DNA from: JAADHY01 sp964428935
GTDB lineage: Bacteria; Planctomycetota; Planctomycetia; Planctomycetales; Planctomycetaceae
NCBI GenBank assembly: GCA_964428935.1
Contig: CAYSAG010000167.1
Location: forward strand, 1-11,202
Length of the DNA: 11,202 bases
Reading direction: 5' to 3'
Under the pieces are notes generated by a model, which did not search any database, was not told the DNA's origin, and saw only the letters and a list, made by a program, of their open reading frames with translations. Every line of letters starts with the position of its first letter. Positions within the stretch are counted from its first letter, which is position 1. Below are positions 6,122-11,202 of the stretch, in pieces. Both the position numbers and the translations under genes were made by a program.

Positions 6122-8047
6122 ATGGAGGACTGGATTGTCTACTGCCCGTCGTGCAACAGTCCACTTCTAAGCGACACGATTCAGTGTCCTCACTGCGAGC
6201 ACGTCTTGAAGCCGGAAATGATGAAAGAGATTCCGGCCGTGCAGTTGCACAGCGAGCAAGACGACGAAGAAGAAACGATTCCGTGTCCGGACTGCGGCGA
6301 GAAGGTGCGGAAGGAGCTGGTGCGGTGCTGGCAGTGCGGAGCCTTCCTTCGCCCGGAAATTGCTCAGACGTACCAGAAAATGCAAGCCGCTCAGGCTCAG
6401 ACGCTGACTCCGCCTGCCGACGCCGAGACGGGGGCCGACGAAAGTGACGTGGTGCCGGTCGAGCCGCCGGCTGGTCAGTCGTCGGGCGGAGGCTTCGAGC
6501 TGGCGACACCAACGGCAGCGCCGCAACAGCCCGCCCCGCCTCAACCCACCGCCGCAGGCCAGACCACACCGGCGGCGCCGGCTCCCGCCTCGGCGGACAC
6601 TGTGGCTGCGGCCACTGCCGAGGAACAACCGGCCGGCGCAGCAGCCGAGCCGCAGACGTACGCCGTTCAGCCGGCTTCACCGCCGCCGGGCGCGACGGCC
6701 CAGCCGTCCACCGGGACGCCAGTTGCCGGCTCCGAGCCGGCGTCCGCTGCTCCAACTGCAGCCTCCACCGACGCCGCGGCCGCTGCGGCTCCGCCCTCGT
6801 CCGCGGAGGCTCCGCCCGAGGGGGCTCCAGCCACTCCAGACCAGCCCGCGGCGGAACCGGCAGCGGCTGGCCAGGCGGCCGAGCCAGCTCCTTCGGACCA
6901 AGCTGCGGCCCAAACGCCCGCCGGAGAAGGCGACGTCCCGCACTCGGTGGCAACCGGCGGCGACGCGCTGCTGAACATTGCCATGCAGGAGGAGCGGGAG
7001 GCAGAGCTGCGTCGGAAGGCTCGCGGCCAGCGACGGGCCGGTCGTCGAACCTTACGCGGCGGCTTCATCATTTTCTGTCCCAACGGCCACCAGATTGAGG
7101 TGCAGGAGCGGCACCGGGGAATGACGGGCCGTTGCCCGCGCTGCCGGGCCTTGTTCATTGTGCCGCTGGCCGAGTGGCAAGAACGGAAAAAGGAAGAAAA
7201 AGAACCGGAAGCGGCTGCCGCCGAGCAGGCGGCCCCCAAACCCACGGGCGAGTACGTGGCTTGGCTCCAGGATGTCCACATTCACCGCGTCGACCCGCAA
7301 AAACTGAAGCTCAAGCCCGGTAGTTTGCAGGACGTGTTCGAAACGGTCGACGTGGGCTTCGCCAAAGACAAGCTGACGCTGGTGCGTCTGGTCAAGAAGG
7401 GCGGACTTTTCGGGGCGGCCGAGAAGAAAAAGCCCGAGGTGCGCGAAGCCATGCTGCAGGGACTGGCCGAAGGCAAGTCGCTGGACGACCTGCCGGTTGG
7501 GGAACACTACTCGTTGACGGCCGAGCAGATTCGCGAGCTGGCGGTGGTCCAGCCGGCTCCGTACCCGCACGAGTCCATGTTCGCCGGCATTCCGGTTTTC
7601 GGCGAAGGACGAATTGCGGTCCGCTTGCCGCAGCCGGAAGGGCAGTCGGAGCTCATGTTCGCTTCGTTCGCGTTGTCCGAGTTTCGGCAGTTCTCGCGAC
7701 AGTTGGACGAGCTGTACGGCATTCGCGACTTCGGGGCGGAGAGCGGCGTCCCGCTGGAGAACTCGATTGTCGAAGCCAAGTGCCACTACACCGACCACGT
7801 GATTCGCGCGGTCGACGACCCACAGTACTACCAGGCCGACCCGGCGTACAAGATCGAGCTGGCCGGGTGGCGCTGTCAGGGGTGCGGGTTGGTCGTCAGC
7901 GAGGACGCTCGCAAGAAGGAACGGATTGGCGGCAAAAGCGGCAAGGGAATTGCCAAGGCCAAGTGCCCGAAGTGTGGCAAGCCGTTCGGCTACCAGCCCC
8001 TCTACGCGCTGGCCGACGGGCCGGACGTCAACAAAGAGGAACAGTAG
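6122..8047 (+). CDS. Multi-zinc-ribbon protein with Ala/Pro-rich linker, function unknown (641 aa)
   Basis: I do not recognise a named function. Four Cys-rich zinc-binding modules are visible: C8/C11/C22/C25, C55/C58/C69/C72, a variant with C319, probably H323, C338 and C341 (CPNGH...CPRC), and C585/C588/C615/C618 near the C-terminus. Residues about 95-275 are a low-complexity Ala/Pro/Gln/Thr linker. Next come a charged helix (286-311, EEREAELRRKARGQRRAG) and the third ribbon. A folded part at about 375-560 begins YVAWLQDVHIHRV and contains KKGGLFGAAEKKKPE. There is no signal peptide or membrane helix, so it is probably cytoplasmic. The start ATG 6122 begins the first ribbon directly; a TTG at 5999 would add 41 residues of non-conserved style. 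Proteins of this style, combining double zinc ribbons with planctomycete-type ribbons, are common in Planctomycetota and may mediate protein or nucleic-acid binding. The gene is divergent from the secretion operon and upstream of dnaG, with no functional link shown. Confidence 0.88.
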   Translation: MEDWIVYCPSCNSPLLSDTIQCPHCEHVLKPEMMKEIPAVQLHSEQDDEEETIPCPDCGEKVRKELVRCWQCGAFLRPEIAQTYQKMQAAQAQTLTPPADAETGADESDVVPVEPPAGQSSGGGFELATPTAAPQQPAPPQPTAAGQTTPAAPAPASADTVAAATAEEQPAGAAAEPQTYAVQPASPPPGATAQPSTGTPVAGSEPASAAPTAASTDAAAAAAPPSSAEAPPEGAPATPDQPAAEPAAAGQAAEPAPSDQAAAQTPAGEGDVPHSVATGGDALLNIAMQEEREAELRRKARGQRRAGRRTLRGGFIIFCPNGHQIEVQERHRGMTGRCPRCRALFIVPLAEWQERKKEEKEPEAAAAEQAAPKPTGEYVAWLQDVHIHRVDPQKLKLKPGSLQDVFETVDVGFAKDKLTLVRLVKKGGLFGAAEKKKPEVREAMLQGLAEGKSLDDLPVGEHYSLTAEQIRELAVVQPAPYPHESMFAGIPVFGEGRIAVRLPQPEGQSELMFASFALSEFRQFSRQLDELYGIRDFGAESGVPLENSIVEAKCHYTDHVIRAVDDPQYYQADPAYKIELAGWRCQGCGLVVSEDARKKERIGGKSGKGIAKAKCPKCGKPFGYQPLYALADGPDVNKEEQ

Positions 8048-8486
8048 CGGCTCCAGTGCCGGGCCGTGGGTGACAGCACCAGGAGCGGCGTTGTGGCCGG
8101 GCTGGTTGAGCTCAGCCGGACCGACCGGACAGCCAACAAGCGGCACGGACACGGCGGGCAGATTGTTTGTGGCCCGTCCGGGTGAGGCTCGGGGCCGGGC
8201 GGGTCATCCGAGCGGCGCGGTTGCGTCTGTGCCGTTCGGGTCCCGTCGCGGCCGGGACGTCAGTTGTTCGAGCGGACGGCGGCTCGAGGACCGGTTGGCC
8301 GCAGTTCTTGTAGGCCAAGTGTCGGAAGTGGGCATTCCAAGTTCGCTTTTTTTCGGCCGCGGCAGGTCTTCCGGTTGGGCAATGCAGGGAACCGTCGCTG
8401 AGTTGTCGGCTGCAGGGCAGTCGTATCCTTTTTTCCGCGAAAGGGTTACGTCGTCCGAAGTTTCGGCGTCCGTTTCCGCCGTTTCC
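8048..8486. other. Gene-free part of the gap upstream of dnaG
   Basis: I see no convincing coding region here; the open frames on both strands lack family-like sequence and ribosome sites. There are hairpins GTCCCG/CGGGAC (8240-8245 with 8253-8258) and TTGGCC/GGCCAA (8295-8300 with 8313-8318), and a run of seven T at 8347-8353. No strong stem directly precedes that run, so I do not call a terminator. Three GTTTC motifs (8460, 8472, 8481) and the inverted repeat CCGAA-GT-TTCGG (8455-8466) lie just upstream of the dnaG promoter and could be operator sequence. Confidence 0.5.
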
Positions 8487-8514
8487 TTGACGGTGCAAAG
8501 GCATCGGGTAGAAT
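8487..8514 (+). promoter_or_regulatory. Sigma-70 promoter of the dnaG-rpoD operon
   Basis: TTGACG (8487-8492) and TAGAAT (8509-8514) each match 5 of 6 consensus bases with a 16-bp spacer. Transcription would start near 8521 and give a leader of about 150 nt before the dnaG GTG. It is the best promoter-like sequence in the window and sits in the right place for the only evident promoter of this pair. Confidence 0.75.
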
Positions 8515-8671
8515 TGACACGCTTTGTAACAGCAGGGAGGCCCGAAAAGTCTGGACAAACGTTGTCTTGCCAAGACGGCGACGCGGTCGACAGACCAAGC
8601 AGCTTCCACCCGAAATTGGCCGGACTGGGCAGCCAGCTTCCAAACTTCTCGCCTACCCACGGGGGCCTCGC

Positions 8672-10567
8672 GTGTCGTCGGTTGAATCGATCGAGTTCAA
8701 AGAGTTGGTTCGGTCACGAACCGACTTGGTGCGATTGATCGGCGAGAGTGTGGCGCTGACGCCTCGGAGCGGCGGGCGGGACTACGTGGGCCTCTGCCCG
8801 TTCCACGACGACCACAACCCTTCCTTTCACGTCTACCCCGAACGCCAGACGTACCGCTGCTGGGCGTGCAACGAAGGCGGGGACTGCTTCTCTTGGGTCA
8901 TGCGGACCGAGAACGTTGGTTTTCCGGAAGCCTTGCGCATTCTGGCCGAACGGGCCAATTTGGAAATGCCGAAGCGCGGCGGGGCCAAGCCGGGCGGGGT
9001 GTCGAAGCCCGAGTTGTACGAGGTGCTGGCGTGGGCGGAGCGGGAGTTTCACCGGTGCTTGTTGACGGCTCCCGAGGCCGAGGCGGCTCGACGGTACTTG
9101 CTCCAAGACCGAGGTTTTACACTGGAGACAATCGAAAAATTCCGGCTCGGTTTTCACCCGCGTGACTGGGAGTGGCTGCTCCGACGGTCACGCGGTTTTT
9201 TTCGGCCCGAGCTGCTGCACGCCGCTCGGCTGGTGCGCGAACGGCGCGACGGAAGGGGTTTTCGCGACGATTTCGTTGGTCGGGTTCTGTTTCCCATTCG
9301 CGACGCTCAAGGCCGCACTGTTGCTTTTGGGGCACGCGTCCTGCCCGGCGACGGCGACGAGGCCGGACCGAAGTACGTGAACAGTCCCGAGAGCGTCCTT
9401 TTCAGCAAGGGCCGGCTTTTGTTCGGCTTGGACCTTGCCCGCGATGCCATTCGGCGGACCGGGCTGGTCGTGGTCATGGAGGGGTACACGGATTGCATCG
9501 TCGCTCACCAGTACGGCATTTCCAACGTGGTGGGCACCTTGGGGACGGCGCTGACCGACCAGCAGGCGGCCCTGCTGAAGCGGTGGGCCGAACGGGTGGT
9601 CTTGGTCTACGACGGCGACGTGGCGGGCCAGACCGCGGCGGAAAAGGCGCTGCCCCGCCTTTTGGCCTACGACATGGACCTGCGGCTGTTCACGTTGCCG
9701 GAGGGACAAGACCCGGCGGAGTTTTTGCAGGCCCGCGGAGCGGAAGCGTTCTGGAAGTTGGTCGAGGGGGCGGAGGAGGCGTTGGAGTACAAGTTTCGTC
9801 GAACGGTCGCCCGGTACGGGCTGGAAAGTGTTCGGGCTCGCGAGCGGGTCATGCTGGACGTGCTGGGGCTGCTGGCCGAGGCGCCTGGCCTGGCCGGCAC
9901 GCCGCGCGAAGACGCTGTGCTGTCTCAGCTGGCCGCTCGGCTCATGGTTCCGGAACACAGTTTGCGAATCCACCTGCAGCAGGCTCGGTCTACGCGACGT
10001 GCTCCGGCACGACCCGCCGAGCCGGCTGGCTTGCAGCGGGACGAGGTGGCCCGACTGTTGAGCGGTCGGTTGTCGGCCGACGAGCGTCTGGAGTGCGACC
10101 TGCTGCAGCTCGTTCTGTCCGTGCCGGCCGTGTTTCCGGCGGTGCGTGAAGCGCTGACCGAGTCGGACTTTGACCAGCCGGCGTTGCGAGAGCTGTTTCG
10201 AGCGTGTTGCCGGGTGGCGGAGCAGGCGGGCGAGCCGTCGACGGACCGCGTGCTGACTTGGCTCGAGGACGCCGAGCTGAAGCGGCTCGTGGCGTGGTTG
10301 GACGCTCAAGCGGTCGAACTGGACTGGGCCGGGCGGGTGCGGCAGTCCGTCGACTCGCCGGCTGAGCTGTCCGAAGCTCCTTTGGTGAGAGGCTTGCTCG
10401 AGCGTTTTCGTTTGAGGCGAGAGCGACGTCGCCACGAGCGGCTGCGGGGCGAGTTGGCCCAACGGGTGCAACAAACAAACGGGCTGGACGAGCAGGCGAA
10501 GGAACTGCTTCGTCAAGCCGCCGAGTTTCACCAAAGGCGTGTCATTCACAAAGAGCCCTTGTCCTGA
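8672..10567 (+). CDS. dnaG: DNA primase DnaG (631 aa)
   Basis: This primase makes RNA primers for DNA replication at the fork, in contact with the DnaB helicase. The N-terminal CHC2 zinc finger is intact: C42-PFH45 and C63-WA-C66, within YVGLCPFHDDHNPSF. The RNA-polymerase core has YVNSPESVLFSKGRLLFGLD (235-254). The TOPRIM metal site is VVMEGYTD (267-274, E270) and LVYDGDVAG (311-319, D314 and D316). A variable C-terminal part, about 440-631, corresponds to the helicase-binding region. The length is normal for the family. I chose the GTG start at 8672: it gives the usual short N-terminus before FKELVRSRTDLVRLIG and has GGGGG 6 nt upstream. An in-frame TTG at 8567 would add 35 Arg-rich residues with no Shine-Dalgarno at suitable distance. 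The gene is followed after 27 bp by rpoD. Confidence 0.97.
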   Translation: MSSVESIEFKELVRSRTDLVRLIGESVALTPRSGGRDYVGLCPFHDDHNPSFHVYPERQTYRCWACNEGGDCFSWVMRTENVGFPEALRILAERANLEMPKRGGAKPGGVSKPELYEVLAWAEREFHRCLLTAPEAEAARRYLLQDRGFTLETIEKFRLGFHPRDWEWLLRRSRGFFRPELLHAARLVRERRDGRGFRDDFVGRVLFPIRDAQGRTVAFGARVLPGDGDEAGPKYVNSPESVLFSKGRLLFGLDLARDAIRRTGLVVVMEGYTDCIVAHQYGISNVVGTLGTALTDQQAALLKRWAERVVLVYDGDVAGQTAAEKALPRLLAYDMDLRLFTLPEGQDPAEFLQARGAEAFWKLVEGAEEALEYKFRRTVARYGLESVRARERVMLDVLGLLAEAPGLAGTPREDAVLSQLAARLMVPEHSLRIHLQQARSTRRAPARPAEPAGLQRDEVARLLSGRLSADERLECDLLQLVLSVPAVFPAVREALTESDFDQPALRELFRACCRVAEQAGEPSTDRVLTWLEDAELKRLVAWLDAQAVELDWAGRVRQSVDSPAELSEAPLVRGLLERFRLRRERRRHERLRGELAQRVQQTNGLDEQAKELLRQAAEFHQRRVIHKEPLS

Positions 10568-10585
10568 TTCCTCGAAGTAGGGAAG

Positions 10586-10610
10586 GACTAGACCGTGCAC
10601 AGACTAGACC
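10586..10610. repeat. 9-bp direct repeat GACTAGACC flanking the rpoD start codon
   Basis: Copies at 10586-10594 and 10602-10610 (period 16) bracket the GTG start, with the palindrome GTGCAC (10595-10600) between them. The first copy overlaps the Shine-Dalgarno spacer and the second covers codons 3-6, including a CTA Leu codon that is rare in this GC-rich window. A translational control site is possible; so is chance. Confidence 0.6.
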
Positions 10611-11202
10611 CCGAACTGAACCGACTGATCGAGCTGGGCAAGAAGCAGGGGTACTTGACGTTCTCGCAGGTCAACGAGTACTTGCCCGACGAGGCCGTCA
10701 ACCCGGAGAAGCTGGACAACCTGCTGATGTCCCTGGAGGAAGTCGGGCTGGACATTGTGGACGACGAGCAGCCGACGGCGAAGCCGAAGGAGAACGGCCG
10801 CAGTTCGGGCAAGTCGAAGGCAAAGAAGAAGGACCCGCTGGTCGACTCACTGGTCGAATCGTTGGGAGACCGGGAGCGGCGGATTGACGACCCGGTCCGA
10901 ATGTACTTGACCCAAATGGGCGAGATTCCGCTGCTGACCCGGGAACAAGAAATTGCTCTGGCGAAAAAGATCGAGGTCACTCGGCGCCGGTTCCGCCGCA
11001 AGTTGCTGGAGAACGACTACGCGTTGCGCGCCGCAGTCGACATTCTGCGCAAGGTCCATTCGGGCGAGCTGCCTTTCGACCGCACGGTCAAGGTGGCCAT
11101 GACCGAAGGGCTGCAGAAGCGCCAGATTTTGGGCCGGCTGCCGCACAACCTAGAGACGCTGGACAAGCTGCACGAACGGTACGTCGAGCTGTACTGCCAG
11201 AA
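10595..11202 (+). CDS. rpoD: Primary RNA polymerase sigma factor RpoD (sigma-70), partial, runs off the right edge
   Basis: The N-terminal 202 residues are present. Region 1.1 is clear (LIELGKKQGYLTFSQVNEYL, 11-30, then DEAVNPEKLDNLLMSLEEVGLDIVD). A Lys-rich linker follows (62-80), then region 1.2, DDPVRMYLTQMGEIPLLTRE (98-117) with EQEIALAKKIE. The start of the non-conserved region (KVHSGELPFDRTVKV, GRLPHNLETLDKL) resembles planctomycete RpoD as I remember it. Region 1.1 marks it as a primary, not an alternative, sigma factor. The start is GTG 10595, with GGAAGG 8 nt upstream; no ATG fits better. The DNA-binding regions 2-4 lie beyond the window. It is co-transcribed with dnaG, as in many bacteria, so its level would follow the 8487-8514 promoter. 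Confidence 0.96.
   Translation, partial: MHRLDPELNRLIELGKKQGYLTFSQVNEYLPDEAVNPEKLDNLLMSLEEVGLDIVDDEQPTAKPKENGRSSGKSKAKKKDPLVDSLVESLGDRERRIDDPVRMYLTQMGEIPLLTREQEIALAKKIEVTRRRFRRKLLENDYALRAAVDILRKVHSGELPFDRTVKVAMTEGLQKRQILGRLPHNLETLDKLHERYVELYCQ

Noticed and set aside
5907..6953. Minus-strand open frame overlapping the start of the zinc-ribbon gene
   Set aside because: It is Arg/Pro-rich shadow sequence of the Ala/Pro-coding linker and has no ribosome site.
8100..8117. GGCTG/CAGCC hairpin just after the zinc-ribbon gene as its terminator
   Set aside because: It is a 5-bp stem with no T-tract, too weak to call.
7052..8152. Minus-strand open frame (366 codons) opposite the zinc-ribbon gene
   Set aside because: It is antisense to Cys-ribbon coding sequence that has the clear protein signal, and it resembles no family.
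8325..8353. Possible intrinsic terminator: GGAA/TTCC stem followed by seven T
   Set aside because: The stem is only 4 bp and an 11-nt stretch (aagttcgc and more) separates it from the T run, about 300 nt after the nearest stop codon.
8112..8660. Minus-strand open frame in the gap upstream of dnaG
   Set aside because: It has basic, low-complexity-like composition and no ribosome site, and it crosses the well-formed dnaG promoter.
9188..10600. Minus-strand open frame (470 codons) opposite dnaG
   Set aside because: It is fully antisense to an intact primase with all motifs.
1..11202. CRISPR arrays, tRNA or rRNA genes, insertion sequences, attachment sites
   Set aside because: I looked for regular spaced repeats, tRNA-like cloverleaf sequence, transposase or integrase genes and flanking inverted repeats, and saw none.

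Overview
This is an 11.2-kb window of high-GC bacterial DNA, about two-thirds G+C by eye. The likely source is a member of the Planctomycetota. The evidence is a dnaG-rpoD pair whose RpoD start matches the planctomycete form as I remember it, a long zinc-ribbon protein with an Ala/Pro-rich linker of a kind common in that phylum, several GspF-family paralogues next to one short GspE-type ATPase, and weak or variable Shine-Dalgarno sequences. The phylum call comes from gene content and protein style, not from a search.

Left half (1-5801, all minus strand, transcribed right to left). This looks like one operon for a type II secretion / type IV pilus-like machine. It begins with a short GspE-family ATPase (5801-4599). 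Three different GspF-family inner-membrane platform proteins follow (4447-3362, 3323-2310 and 2162-561). The last of these carries an extra N-terminal block of about five membrane helices. A prepilin-like protein (470 to beyond the left edge) comes next. The ATPase would drive the platform proteins, which would add or remove pseudopilin subunits such as the one at the left edge. Secretin, prepilin peptidase and the other pseudopilins are not in the window. Three of the four gaps between these genes hold strong inverted repeats without a T-tract, and two of those gaps also hold short tandem direct repeats.

Middle (5802-8047). A 320-bp divergent gap separates the operon from a plus-strand gene for a 641-residue protein with four predicted zinc-binding ribbons. 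I do not recognise its function. The gap has one AT-rich patch with promoter-like hexamers and a structured leader (6011-6066).

Right (8048-11202). A 624-bp gap without a convincing gene holds a good sigma-70 promoter (8487-8514). It drives dnaG (primase, 8672-10567), followed 27 bp later by rpoD (primary sigma factor, 10595 to beyond the right edge). This is the dnaG-rpoD part of the macromolecular-synthesis operon, without rpsU immediately upstream.

Most of the window is ordinary for the phylum. I did not find a clear new defence or mobile system. The points most worth a second look are the triple GspF platform with one enlarged member, the folded intercistronic regions, the four-ribbon zinc protein, and the scarcity of GATC together with an Ile codon preference opposite to the genome's GC bias.
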